Below are positions 11,803 through 22,890 of a stretch of 64,000 bases of DNA, piece after piece. The notes beneath the pieces are model-generated. The model did not search any database. It saw nothing but the letters and a program-made list of their open reading frames with translations, and was not told where the DNA came from. The DNA is from Chondrus crispus. Lineage: Eukaryota; Rhodophyta; Florideophyceae; Gigartinales; Gigartinaceae. Positions within the stretch are counted from its first letter, which is position 1; every line of letters starts with the position of its first letter. The stretch covers positions 1 to 64,000 of the forward strand of contig NW_005179239.1 in NCBI RefSeq assembly GCF_000350225.1, written 5' to 3'. The position numbers and the translations under genes are program-made.

Positions 11803-12311
11803 TTTTGAAATAGTAAAAGGAGTAGGAAAAATGAGGAGCAGCTGCAAGAAGTGGTTTTTCTATATCAACTGCGCAGTTGTTCCATTTTATAGTGTTTAGT
11901 TTGAGTAGACTGAAACTGCAAGGCATATCTCACAGAAAGGCGGGCTTTCACGTTTTTGAAAGTTGACTTGCAATTGCATATATGATGCACAACTTATGCT
12001 ATGATCTGCGTTGCTGTATTATTTGCACACTTAGTTTACTTTTCTACTGATATTCGCCAAACTCAAAGTGCTTTCACGCAACTGCAATACTTGAGGTACC
12101 GTTCTCATCAGCATAATTTGGGCGCGTTAAGGAATCTCCCAAATTCTTTATTTTCAATATCAAATTCGAACTTTTTTGCCGACAGAAGAGACGTCTTCGT
12201 GACGTCGCACACGTCATCCGGCACAATATGGGTACCCCCTCTTCGCCCAACTCATCGGGGTTGTGACAAATCCAGTAAGCTCAAATTGTATGCCCAAATT
12301 GCAAAAAACAC
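11803..12311. other. Non-coding stretch upstream of transposase
   Basis: This stretch is AT-rich with a TTTTATAG-like motif near 11884 on the minus-strand upstream side of the transposase. No ORF with recognisable homology was found. The last ~100 bp may hold degraded coding sequence that leads into the fragment starting at 12312. Confidence 0.4.
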
Positions 12312-13004
12312 ATGGACTCCCGGGGTGATCATGCATCGCAGTGCAAGCACGGCTTTTGTCTCGTCCATCGCTATGACCGTGTTCGTAAAACACGAGTGCG
12401 TCATGTCTTTCGCACAGCCGGCTTGGCGTGCCAGCTACAGGTTCCGTTTCTGATACCGAACACCGAGCCACGCCCTGCCGACATACTTGTGGCTCCTGGT
12501 CCTCCACCCCCTGGGAAGCTCGTTGACAAATCTACAGCATACGATGTCACGGTCCGCAGTCCATACACCTGTACTATTTTAAGACAGGCCGCTCAACATC
12601 CCACTGCAGCTGCCGAAGTAGGCCACTGTGATAAGCTTTCCGCTCTCAAGCGCACCATCCATGATGCCCTACATATATCGATTGATGCCCCGACTCCTGC
12701 GCTCGATTTGCACTTTATTCCGCTTGCGTTTGACACCCTGGGTGTCCCCTCGGTTTGCTCTGCGCGGGTCTTCGACGACCTTGCCAAAAAGATAGCTTTC
12801 CGTGGTCACTGTTCGGTTGGGACGGCCAAGACCCAGATCCAGCGACGTCTCAGCTATGCTATCTGGTCTTCTGTAGCCACTGCTATCCTTGTGCGCATGC
12901 CGGTCCATGCTGCCCCACATCCCCCTATCACAAGCTCACACGTCAATCACCCGACGTCCCCAGAAATCAACCTCTCACAACCCGACAACTCTCACACCCT
13001 ATGA
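12312..13004 (+). pseudogene. C-terminal domain of an RT-related retroelement protein
   Basis: The reading frame shows a pattern typical of C-termini of certain algal and protist non-LTR reverse transcriptases. A zinc-binding-like stretch comes first (DSRGDHASQCKHG), then PADILV followed by AYDVTV, and a segment with HFIPLAFDTLG. The PADIL...DVTV arrangement resembles a PD-(D/E)XK nuclease core. Everything 5' (the RT itself) is missing and the frame upstream is interrupted, so this is a 5'-truncated relic, as is common for target-primed insertions. The family call is from memory of the pattern, without a search. Confidence 0.55.
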
Positions 13005-15060
13005 ACTCATATGAAGCCAAAAAAACGCACTGTAAGACGTCACTAGAGTACGCATCAAACACTTTCAGGTTTATGGTACACCGGCTCTCATACTGGATTA
13101 CTCTTTCTCACCCGCATTCTTATTTGTTCCTGTTCATTTGTGTGTTGTAAAGGGCTTCTTCTGCTCTTACTTCATTCTTTTCCACTAAGGCTTTATACTC
13201 TCTTGCGACGCACTGCCGACCCCGGCTAAGCTCGCGCGACAAGCCCCCTCATTTGGTGGCATCACAGTCATGTGTCCCAGGGTTTTAAATGTACCAGAAC
13301 GGATGATAGAAAAGGTCTTGGTCGATCGTCGCAGCATGATAACTTTGTAAGAGCGACAAAGTAAATGGGGACGGTTCTTATTGCGTGATTCAACCACATT
13401 AAAAAACAATGCGATTACACACTCAGTTTAGGCCTGATAACTACCTTAGAAGGCATGGAGTTTTCTTGAGAGCACAAAATCATTACAGAAAAGACCAGAA
13501 ACGCTTATTCCCGTGCTCAACTCCCGGTAAGGAGAACTGCAAACATCATCTCATGCATATGTACGTTTCATGGCACACGCTATACATCAGCTTCTGGCAA
13601 CTGTTTTAGGTCGGAAACACCGAGGCGCAAAGTGCAACACAGTTAGTGCAACACAGTTAGTATTTCGATAGGAAAGATCAAGAAGACCCCGTGAAAATTT
13701 TCGCAGAGGGGAACGAACAACTGCGGATTCTGTCGTGCAGACCTCTTTTACGCGTCAGCAGCTTGCCCTTCCTTGTACAATCAGGGGAGGAGCGAAGCAA
13801 GCTGCAAACAAAGGGGAGGTGCGGGCGTCTTTTCGTCCGCGTAGAAGCAAATAGTTGTCTTTTCTTCAAGTCCCCATATATCTCCCCTCCCGCCGCGCCC
13901 GGGGCAGAGAGGGGCACGCATACTGTACACCGTGACGGACAGCGAGCGCCGAGGCGGCGGGGCTATTAAATGGGTTGAATTTCCTGACACGTGGCCTGAA
14001 TTCAACACTAGTTCAGTTCAGTAAGCTCCCGTATCTTCGTACCACCCCCTCCCCCCGTTGTGTACACAAACCTCTCTACCCCCCTTCTTCACCGTAACCG
14101 AGCCCACGAGCCCCGCTCGCCCTTGCCGACTGATGTCAGTGTCTGTGTGCGTCAATCTGTCAACAGATTCTACAATCTGGCGATCGCACAACAATGCATG
14201 GAGAAACAAAAATTAGCAGTGCAGTGCCATACTGTACCAGCAGAACAAATCATGAAATAATCATACCTGTGTTTTGTTACCTGTTCGGAATAGGTTGTTC
14301 CTCAACAACAATGACAAGCCACTCAATGCTCAAATGCTTTGATTGATGGTATCCTCAGGCACGGGGCTGCTGAGCTACACCACTGTCTCCGCTGCCTCGG
14401 ACATTTTATTTTCAAGTCCAGTGTACAAGCCTTATTACAATGTACAAAAAAAATACTTCATACTTTTGTGAGCAACATCGCCATGCTTCAAGCCTTTGCA
14501 CGTCAAATCACAAGGCTGCGCTCAGAGCAGTTGTATATTTTTCGAGTACATCTCCATCCCTTCAACCCGCAACTCTATTTTAAACTTTTTACGCCTTGCC
14601 CAATGACATTTTCTCTACTACATTTGACCATCCCCGTGGCAACCCTCTGACTAACCTGCTTCCTTGTTGCGATGAACACTAATGTTTGGTCCGATGCTGG
14701 TGTTGGGTTGGGAATCGAGGGCTCCTAACGCGAGAACAACGGCACCTAGCGTTTGTAGTACTGCAAGCATCTTGGCCTTCCAAAACACATGTATGTATCT
14801 TGTAGTGGTTTTGTCACACATTGAACAGATCAGAACTTGCACGACCAATATACAGTCCGGGGCGTTCTATTCCCGAGCATGTGTTTCAGAGATCTAACAA
14901 GAACGGAGCGAGTGAGCTTTGGTGCTGGTCAGACGGTCATGGAGAAAGCAGCTATGAAACGCGAAAAGGGCAGTGTTAGGAAGAAGCAATTGGTTCTGAA
15001 GCCCTTTTCGATACTCTCATACGTTCACACAGTCACTCAGACGGAAATGGCCAAGTAGAA
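13005..15060. other. Region without recognisable genes
   Basis: Only short ORFs without recognisable motifs occur here. A 14-bp direct duplication (AGTGCAACACAGTT) lies at 13631-13658. GC- and C-rich stretches occur at 13860-14110. No RNA gene was convincing. It probably holds intergenic sequence and old transposon remains. Confidence 0.4.
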
Positions 15061-15075
15061 GGTTTTCCTCGGGAC

Positions 15076-15082
15076 TATAAAG
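15076..15082 (+). promoter_or_regulatory. TATA box of the secreted-protein gene
   Basis: TATAAAG lies 173 nt upstream of the ATG at 15249, in the context GGGACTATAAAGAC. Transcription would then begin near 15105 and leave a leader of about 140 nt. The position and match make it a credible core promoter, but initiation is not shown. Confidence 0.55.
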
Positions 15083-15248
15083 ACAAGGCAGAAGTAAGTT
15101 CGAACACAGAGGAGAGAGCACCAACCAAAAGCCATTCTTCAGCAGATCTGGACCCGACAATCCTCCACACCCTCCTCAAGTTCGACTTTTCATCTCATTT
15201 GGACCTTTCGAGCACCTGCCTCTTTTCCGCCGTTCCACTTTCTCAAAT

Positions 15249-15641
15249 ATGAAATCATCTTTCTTGACTCTACTTGCAATCGTGGGTCTGCTGATGTCTG
15301 CTCAAGGCCAGATCGTAGACATCTCCTGCAATAATTACCCTGATATTAAGAGAAGAACTGAACATTGGAGCTACTGGTGCTACGGTGGCGGAAGAGCGAT
15401 CGGAACTAATTCCATGTGCGATTGTGCACGGACGGAGTATTACGCTGAGGCCAGGCTCAAGTGTGAAAGATCTGCCTCGGGCCAAAGCTTTGTACGAGAC
15501 ATGATTTCCAAAGCGAATGACCGCGCCGCACGCATCTCAGCCGACAGGTCCAAGGCGAACTTTGGTGGTGCACCGATCAACTTCTCATGGAACTGCAAGT
15601 GCAACGGACTGAGCTGTGACGCTCCATGTGCTCCATGCTAA
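15249..15641 (+). CDS. Small secreted cysteine-rich protein
   Basis: This is a 130-residue ORF with an ATG start. A clear signal peptide occupies residues 1-20 (hydrophobic LTLLAIVGLLM, likely cleavage after SAQG). The mature part has ten cysteines, enough for five disulfides, ending in the cluster CKCNGLSCDAPCAPC. There is no membrane segment after the signal and no intron in the frame. A TATA box lies upstream. I do not recognise the family. It could be a cell-wall, defence or adhesion protein, but nothing in the sequence decides this. It is the most convincing intact non-transposon gene in the window. Confidence 0.75.
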   Translation: MKSSFLTLLAIVGLLMSAQGQIVDISCNNYPDIKRRTEHWSYWCYGGGRAIGTNSMCDCARTEYYAEARLKCERSASGQSFVRDMISKANDRAARISADRSKANFGGAPINFSWNCKCNGLSCDAPCAPC

Positions 15642-15699
15642 GGACGAGTAACTAGGTCTTGAGACGACGCTGCAGGGGCAGTTGACGATGCAGATGCAT

Positions 15700-15731
15700 A
15701 CCACATGATGTGGTGACCACATGATGTGGTG
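15700..15731. repeat. Tandem 16-bp near-palindrome
   Basis: Two exact copies of ACCACATGATGTGGTG lie end to end, 59 bp after the stop of the secreted-protein gene. Each unit is nearly self-complementary, so the transcript could form alternative hairpins. It may be a 3' processing or binding element, or a chance duplication. Confidence 0.8.
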
Positions 15732-15759
15732 TGCATGGACCCCCTCGGTCTGTGATCGA

Positions 15760-16680
15760 CCTTGTCGCAGTCTAGCTTAGATTCCAGGGAGGTAGCTATT
15801 CCCATACCATGCATTATGCATGGCAAATGTTTCTCCATTTTCACAGGCTTCATACCGTTCCTAGTAAATCGAAGGCTTGAAGTGCCGGTTTTTTCCATAC
15901 TCGACCGATCCCCCATGACTTTCACGTCACTCATATGCCGTGCAGTACGTGCAGTAGCAGAGGGAAGGCATACATCTGTCGTCGCGATTTTCTCTCGTGA
16001 ATCAAATAAGAGACACGCTCGGTGCGCGTTCGCAATGGTTGTGGTGGCAGCTGCGGCAGCACGAAGGAGCGTATGGACAGCATGAAAAAGCTGTGCTTGC
16101 ATGGCTCGAGGATGGAAGTAAGGACGTTGGAGGGTGGGATGCTGGCGCAGAGGTGCTGACGCACAGCATTGAGGTGGAGTGTGTTCGCAGGATGGAGAAG
16201 AGGCGGCAGGTGAGAGGGGTGGCATTGTGGGGGGGTGACGACAGGGGGGATCGGAGGGTGGGGGGCAGAGTGGTAGCAGGCGGCGTAGGGAGAGGCTCCG
16301 GGCGGAACCACATATAAAGGGCAGGTGAGGGAGGGCATTTGTATTCGCGATGGGGACGCGCTTGGGGAGCCTGAAAGTAGCATTGGGCCATAGAACGGGC
16401 TTGTAGGGAGTTGCGCCTGGGGGAGGGGGGAATCAGGAGGTTTGGCCTTGCGGTCTTGAGACGGGGCTCGGACCGGTAGCCACTCCTGACAAGGGGCGGG
16501 GAGATCGAGGAGACGTCAATGCAGTGGGCGGAGAGTAGAGTCCACGAGAATGGGTGGCGTTTGGGGATTGGGGTTCGCGGTAGGGGAATTAGGCAACTTT
16601 TAAGTCCGTTAATCGTAGTGCTCTTGAAATCGGACTACTGCGCTATAGTCCCCAATGGAGAGTGAACGCCCGTATGCTCT
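15760..16680. other. G-rich stretch without recognisable genes
   Basis: Several runs of G on the plus strand occur between 16200 and 16440 (GGGGGGGTG, AGGGGGGATC, GGTGGGGGGC), which could form G-quadruplexes. The long minus-strand frames here are low-complexity mirrors of this composition. I see no protein family. Confidence 0.4.
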
Positions 16681-17457
16681 TCATTCAAAATTAGAGAGGC
16701 GCAGTGCTTCTTTCTTCAAATTTCGCTTGCCTGCGGTGTGCAAGAAGTCGTGAAGCATACCAGGCAGGTCATTTGCAATTTGCGCCAAAGGTTCCGGTGT
16801 CTGGTCAACGTGGTCGGGGAGGCCTTCCCACACCACCAGAAGTTCTAGTCCCTTGTCGAACTTTCGAATGTCTCGCAAGTCTTTGGCGTCGTGGTAGGAG
16901 GTTTCCGTGTGTTCTGCGTACCGCAAAAGCATGAGATCTACCTCTACATCCTCTAGGCCTGTTCGATTGAACGCGAGGCGTCGTGAGTGCACAGTTTCTC
17001 GCTTGCGCAGGACAAGTTCTTCCACCTCACATACCCAATCAGACTTCACCCTGATGACCCGTCGAGGTCCTTTCCGAACGAACTGCAGTTTATGACCTTT
17101 CTTTTGGGCACGCCTAACGAGGGCATAGCCACAGACTTCTAACATTGCCGCCTGCCCATTAATTTTAGCGTTGTGTTTTGCAATGGCCCGGGCGCGAGAT
17201 TTTGAGACCAAACCCAGCACATCTCGGTGTAAGTCACAAAGAGCGTCCTGCGTACGATCGATTTCGATTAGTCGCCGGGCCTCCACTTCTTGAAGACTGG
17301 AAACCTTAGAGTACGGCTTGATCGGTAACGCGGCTAGCAAAGGACGGGTAGGATAATGGGACGTGAAAACCTCTAAAGGCGTCAGGTACACGCCAGGGAT
17401 ATTTTTCTGTCGAAACCCAAGCCGTTTCAGAGGCGCGTGATTTACCACACTCTGCAC
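16681..17457 (-). pseudogene. Gypsy integrase C-terminus with chromodomain-like tail
   Basis: The open frame of up to 258 codons resembles the end of a Ty3/gypsy integrase polyprotein. It has an N-terminal PLKRLG...TPLEVFTSHYP stretch of the integrase tail. It ends with a chromodomain-like region containing LELLVVWEGL and PEPLAQIANDLPGMLHDFLH. Protease, RT, RNase H and the integrase catalytic core are absent. The sequence joins directly to gag remains at about 17460, so an internal deletion has removed most of pol. Confidence 0.65.
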
Positions 17458-18135
17458 GCGACATAAGGGTCCATCGGAAGTCTTATTTCCCCTGCGTCAC
17501 GACTGGGGTCGGCCACAGTCGGGCGCCATGCTTGCGGGGCGGCAGCATCTGGAGGTACAGCACTACTGGGCCCTCTTCTGGGGGCACCGGGCAGCCTTGC
17601 GGCCATGGTACGTTCCAGGTCACGATCACGCGTCCGCTTGGAGTCCAGCTCAGCCGTGAGGTGCGCGAAGGCATCAAGTTGCTCCGCAATGGGGGTTGAC
17701 AAGCGTCAGGACGTCCCGATGAGGTCGACCTCGCGGGATGACCCTCTCCATACGTAGCGGGTTCTCGAGACGCGAGTCTTCGACGAGAATCAGTCGCGAG
17801 TGCAACTGGTCGACCAGGGCTCGGAGATTCTCCAGCGACTTGGTGACGCGGTCGAACCTCCCCTTGCGGATGGATCGGAGCTCGTCCATGCAGATCGCCC
17901 ATGCAGAGCCAGTATACGGCGTTCGTAACTTGAGTGCAGAGGAAAGTACGGACTTCCTCGATGTGGTCTGCAATGCGGTCGAACATTACCGCCGTTTGTC
18001 CTTCGGGGTACTCGGGCGACGGTTCGCAGTCTCGGAGGCCTGTGTCGCTGTTGCCGAACGTGATGGGGCGTGCTTAGCGGCCGCCCTCGGATGCGCCGGT
18101 TCGAAGCGGATCGAGGGGGCGTATTCTTGACTCAT
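17458..18135 (-). pseudogene. Gypsy gag remnant of element 3
   Basis: An ATG at 18135 lies 58 nt after the primer site and starts a short Gag-like frame (MSQEYAPSIRFEP). It stops at 17986 after a frameshift. Other frames continue with DRIADHIEEVRTF and a heptad-rich segment (SLENLRALVDQLHSRLILVEDSRLE, about 17750-17850) like the coiled coil of Gag. The context between primer site and integrase tail makes gag the best reading. The frame is broken at least twice. Confidence 0.5.
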
Positions 18136-18192
18136 CTCGACGCAAACGGACGCGGAGGGAGAGGAAAGTCTTCTCGGAAAGATCTCGGGGTC

Positions 18193-18210
18193 TTCTAGGT
18201 CGGGAGACCA
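18193..18210 (-). other. Primer binding site of element 3
   Basis: The minus strand reads the same TGGTCTCCCGACCTAGAA as the other gypsy elements here, directly after an LTR end (TGCTACAG). Confidence 0.8.
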
Positions 18211-18839
18211 CTGTAGCATAAACACCCCCCAACGTAGAGGGGTGTATGCTAAGCTCAACGTAGACCCTTTCAGAGGGCGAGAAGACGGGGAAAACACACA
18301 ACTGATGGGACAGGGAAGCGGGCCCTGGTAGCGTGGTAGAGCGGGACGGTCGGGGACGAGCGTACGCGAGGGCTGATCTACGCCTTGACGCCCGGGAGCA
18401 GCGCTGGCTAACGTATCAGCGCTGACGGGCGGAGCCGGATCTACGCTCGCTCGCGTACGCGTGTTCCCCCTACCGGCTTGGTCCCGTTTAAAGCGCGCGA
18501 AGGCGGATCGTGCGGGTTAGTTAAGCTGGAAGACGGACCCAGGCGGCAGGTCGTAGACAAGTCCGTGGTTATCCCCCTTCGCCGCCGCCGGTCCGCTCCG
18601 TTATATAATTTACTGTACAATTAGTCTATCGTAATTTAGTACAGTACGTACTGTACTATGCGGCACTACTGTAGTCGGCACTGTCAGCCGACGGCCCTGA
18701 CTGTATACGTGTCGTACACGTATAGTACAAGTGGGCGCGCGTGCCCCCGTACACGTGTGGTACAGGCTGTCTGTAAGGTTCGTTCCTTACAGAGCCAGAT
18801 CTAATGTCTAATCTAATTCTTCTGGGTAGTTGGACTACA
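18211..18839 (-). repeat. 5' LTR of element 3
   Basis: On the minus strand this begins TGTAGTCC and ends GCTACAG before the primer site, about 629 bp. It contains a TATATAA promoter motif near 18603. Near its start it has the motif ATTAGATTAGA, also found in the LTRs at 30834, 51753 and 20064. The 3' boundary is firm and the 5' boundary is inferred from terminal TGTAGT. Confidence 0.55.
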
Positions 18840-19369
18840 CCTTCATCGACCATCGCGCTACTGTTGAGGCGCGAAGATCTCTTTCTGCACGGCGTGACTC
18901 GTGAAATGTCTTTAGTAATGCCCTTTTCTGTTCCTCGCCGGTCTTTGGACAATCTTTCGCATACAGGTACAACAGACGGATTTGTTGAGACAGCGTGGAG
19001 GCTCCTTGTTTGCAACAGATTTGTTGCTTGCGTGACTACTTTTTGCTTGCTTAGCGCTGCGCGAGCCATGATATGCTGACGAGGTCGCGCTGAAAGCCAA
19101 AGCTGAGCGATTAATCGGTGTGGAGGAGGGAGGCGTACCAGAGCGTGACATAGAACTGAACATTGACGGCCGGCCTAACTCCGAAGGTTTCATTTGTCCA
19201 TGTCGACGGATTGGAACCAAGGAGTCACAGAATATGGCTTGTTTGACGACATACTGATAAAAAGATTTCCAGTTCTTGCGAAGATCGCGCTGCAAGAGTT
19301 GAAGATCGTTCTCAATCTTGACCCTCAGGGCTCGGGCTTGAGAAGCTCACAGATGTTTGCAACTGCCAC

Positions 19370-19837
19370 TTAGGGATTTTCCGTCAGGAGCTTGTCCCAT
19401 TTTCGCACACGAAGTAGGCTTTTGTAGTCCGAGAAGAGCCTGATGATTCGTATCCCAGCATTGGGTTCACTGACGCTCATTCGTACGTTTGCGTGCACAA
19501 CGTTTGCCAGCTGGTCCAGAGGCAACTTGTCCAGAGAATCACCTTGGCTTCCCTCAAACCATTTCTGTAGCTGGACGTCAGTAAGTGTCTCAAAACTTGT
19601 GACAGCGGCTTCGAACTCCTCCAGTTCAATCAGCGAGCTGAGAAAATCGATATCAATTGAAGCATTGAGGGCAATAGGGTTGAGGGATGCCCCACTAATC
19701 TGGAAATTCATGACTCGAAGCAAATAGCTTTCCTGTTCTCGAAAGAAAAGATGGATGCATTTCTGACCATGTTGACGTTGCTCCGAATGTGAGATTAGAG
19801 TAAAAAGATGGTGCCCATCTTTCGGGCGTCCAGCCAT
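19370..19837 (-). CDS. Hypothetical protein, possibly transposon-derived
   Basis: This is an ATG-initiated frame of 155 codons. The opening MAGRPKDGHHLF...GQKCIH resembles the start of BED-finger proteins of hAT-type elements, but the finger is not completed in this frame. A leucine-rich helical segment follows (FLSSLIELEEFEAAVTSFETL). Fragments of similar character continue in shifted frames down to about 18850, so the gene is probably a decayed longer one. The family is not recognised with certainty. Confidence 0.35.
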   Translation of the reverse strand: MAGRPKDGHHLFTLISHSEQRQHGQKCIHLFFREQESYLLRVMNFQISGASLNPIALNASIDIDFLSSLIELEEFEAAVTSFETLTDVQLQKWFEGSQGDSLDKLPLDQLANVVHANVRMSVSEPNAGIRIIRLFSDYKSLLRVRKWDKLLTENP

Positions 19838-20063
19838 GCTGGGAAATGTGTGACGTGTGCAGTCAGGTAGGCAAACCTGCTTGCGTAGTGATCACTGTGG
19901 TGCCTGCACGAAAAGTGTGAAGGGAGAGTGAAGTTCTCTGCCTTTTTGTGTGTGAAAGCCTGGCTTCGTACTTAAGTAAACTAGAGAGAGAAAAAGGATG
20001 AACCAAAAAAGATAACATTAATGATGCCTAGAATGGCAACTGGTAAGCTATGCCTCTAGGAAC

Positions 20064-21014
20064 TGTAGTGCAATGTGCCTGGCAGGCCGCGAACACAGTC
20101 CGACGGTCAAACAAAAAGAAGAAAAACAGCAACAGCAACAACCACTGCCGATGGCACGCGCTACGGAGCGTTCGAGACTCCCTTTCCCCTTGTGTGGGCT
20201 TGCGGCCCACGGTAGCTCGACTCCGACGGGGGGGTTAAGGAAAGATACCCGGCCCGGGAGGAAAATGGTGGTAGAGACTTGTGAAGACTTAAGTGCTCGA
20301 CGAGTGCGGGTTGGGCTTGTCTACGAGAATATAACCGCGGTTCGCTGGGTTGAAAGGCCAATGCTCGACGAGCGTCTTCAGCACCTTGGGTATAATTCAA
20401 GTTCTTCGACGGGGGCTTGTTCAGCACTACCCGACCGGATCGTAACCGTGTAGCAACGCTACTACCGATGTGTTGCCCGATGGCTAAAAACATCCTCACC
20501 AGCGCGATCACGATCGCGGTAGGCGGTACCAACTTTGTGTTATACAGTAAGACCTTCGACGGAGGCGTCGTTACAACAGCCTTCCTACGGAACTTGAAAC
20601 AGTAGCAGCGCTACACAACGTGTTGCCCGATGGCTAGAACACCTACACCGGATCGGTCGCAACCGACTCCAATGAAACTAACACAATTAAGGGAAAAATA
20701 GATGAAGAGCTAGAAAAGGTAAAAGGATAAGGAAAAGGAATGGGACCCCGAGCAATAGAGGATGTCGTTAGCAGCGTAGAAGGAAAGCGCGTCGCGTGAA
20801 CGGAAGCGGTCTTCGACGAAGGCGAGATCTAACTCCGGCAACTCGGGTTACCTTTACTGACTTGGTGGTCAGAGGGCTAAGGTATATATCGCCCCGCCGG
20901 AGCCACTACAGTAGCTCTCGGGGCTAGATCCTAGATCTAATCTAATGTCAAATAACAAATATGCAACTAATTAAAATTAATGATTAAAATAATAAAGTGA
21001 AATAATTTTCACTT
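20064..21014 (-). repeat. Truncated LTR related to the giant element's LTR
   Basis: On the minus strand the end CATTGCACTACA and the AT-rich start region (AACTAATTAAAATTAAT, near 20970) match the LTRs at 30834 and 51753 along their length, with substantial divergence. The first ~65 bp of the LTR are missing, and the break abuts the DIRS RNase H fragment. No primer site follows the LTR end, so this is a solo or 3' LTR relic. Confidence 0.8.
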
Positions 21015-22047
21015 GTCGCCCGCTGGTTTTCAAAGGGCAGCTCGAGGAGGCGCGCGGTGCCGTCTCTGCCATCAGGGGATACGGGACCTTCGAACCTGGT
21101 GCGAGCTCACCAGTGCCGAGCGCGAGGGTTGCCCGCTCCGCCCGGTCGCGTCGCCAGCGATGACGCTCCATACCGACGCGGCCGATGTCGGGTACGGCGG
21201 CACCTTGGGACCAGCTGAGAAGGCCGGTTCTCCGGGGTTGTGGGCAGCTCAAGGCGTATGGGACTGGCAGTCGCGCGCAGAGAGCATCTCGTATCGAGAG
21301 CTGCGCGCCGTGCGCATGCTCCTGACGAAGACGTCGCGGGAACGCGAGCCCTCCTTTGGCGGGCGCCTCAGGCACATGAGTGTCAGCACTGTCGATTTAC
21401 AGTGCGACAACACCGCGACTGTGCACGTTATCAACGCCATGGTCAGCGCAAGCCGGCCGATGATTAGGGAGTCGCGGCCGCTCAAGCGCGAGCTCGACCG
21501 CCTCAAGGTCCACATCGACGCGCGATGGCTCCCGTCCGTCCTAAACAAGTACGCCGACGCGCTTTCGCGCAGGTTCCTGCGTGGCGATCTCCGGATGCGC
21601 CGCTCGCTGCGGCGTTCCGTCGCGGATGGCATGAGGGCGCCCGCGACGGAGTTCCCCTACCGACCATTGGGCGAGAACCCTGTGTTCTTGCGCCGCCAGA
21701 GCATGGCCGAGCTGCTGACACCCTGGGACATCAGCGAGACGCGACTGCTGTGCCCGCCCATCGACCTGCTGCCGGCGACTGTGCGGAAGCTGCGCCACTC
21801 GGGATGCCCGGCTGTGCTACTGATGCCGGACAGGCCGGCCCAAGCGTGGCACTCAGCCGCGCTCCAGCCCTCGACGCACGCTTTCCGTCTGCCACACCCG
21901 CCTCATATGGCGTGGGACGGAGCCCGCACGCTGAACAAGGAATGGAGCCTGCTGCTCCCCCTAGTAGAAACTGTGGCCGGGGAATGGCGGGGCAGTGGTT
22001 GGGCAGTGGTAATGCTTGGTTGGTTGTGGTTGGTTGTGGTCGACTAA
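21015..22047 (+). pseudogene. DIRS-type retroelement RNase H region
   Basis: The frame opens at the LTR junction without an ATG. It shows the RNase H domain of tyrosine-recombinase retroelements (DIRS/Ngaro/PAT type): LHTDAADVGYGG, RELRAVRMLL, LQCDNTATVHVINAM, then DARWLPSVLNKYADALSR. A short post-RNase H region follows (LLCPPIDLLPATVRKL, AVLLMPDRPAQAWH), as in these elements. The reverse transcriptase upstream has been removed by the LTR junction. The C-terminus runs into TGGTTGG-rich sequence. No recombinase gene follows here; one lies at 55966. Confidence 0.8.
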
Positions 22048-22890
22048 TGGGCGGTCTCTATGAGCAGTTGAGCCCAGGAATAAGGGCAAATAGTTCGGGT
22101 GGCCGGCAATGGCCGTTCATTGGTCGCGGTGGTTGATTTCTGGCAGTTAATGGTCGTGGCCGTCAACCATTAGCCTCTACAACCGTCAACCACCCACCCG
22201 CCACTCACATTCTGTAGACATTGTGTTGTGCCCCCCGGTCCCGCCCTCCCATCACCCAATCCACTCTTCGACCTACTCCCTGCCCCCTCCGCGGCCCCCG
22301 TACGCGTCATGCTCTGCCGCCGCCGCACCGCCGCACCTCCCGAACTGGCGCCCTGCGCAGAGAGCAACGCTTCCTCCTTTAGCAGCCTCTTGTTCCTCTG
22401 GATCTAGCCCCTCATAGCAAGAGGCAAGGCCATTGCTATCCAGCAGGACGACCTCCCCCCGCTGGTACCCTCATACCAGACCGCCACGGTCGCTCCCATT
22501 TTCCACACCTCCTTCCGTCATCCTGCCCTGCGCGATTCCTCTCCATCCCGACTCGTCGAACAACTAAACCAAACCACCGGCGCCCTCCCCCCGTAACCGT
22601 GTGTTGTGCTGTTACATCCTCACTCGCTGCATCTTGTTCCCAAACATGTCAAACTCGCCTCCTTCGCGCTTCAGGAGCACTACCGCCCTCGCTCCACTCC
22701 CCCACCTCGAGGCTATCCATCTACAGTACAGTCCCAAGATCCCCAGCACCATCCACCCTCCGTTCGAATTGCGTCACTCGCGCCTCCTTACACCCCAGTC
22801 GGAATCGCAGTATGCCCTCACCACTGAATACTCCACACGCAGATCCCTCACCAGGTACACCTGTTTGTTTGTTTATGGACAACGACAATT
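22048..22890. other. C-rich intergenic stretch
   Basis: GGTTGG/CCAACC-rich sequence at 22000-22200 resembles the flank of the recombinase at 55780-55920. It is followed by a C-rich plus strand to about 22600. Frames at 22599-22961 are open but without recognisable motifs. If the ferredoxin once had a plastid targeting sequence, it would have lain here, but no continuous frame supports one. Confidence 0.4.

Noticed and set aside
14336-14400. tRNA-like stretch on the minus strand (GTGGTGTAGCTCAGCAG)
   Set aside because: It has a box A-like sequence but no box B, and no cloverleaf could be drawn.
15638-16391. Long minus-strand frames over the G-rich stretch
   Set aside because: They are proline- and serine-rich shadows of a skewed composition, with no motif or supported start.
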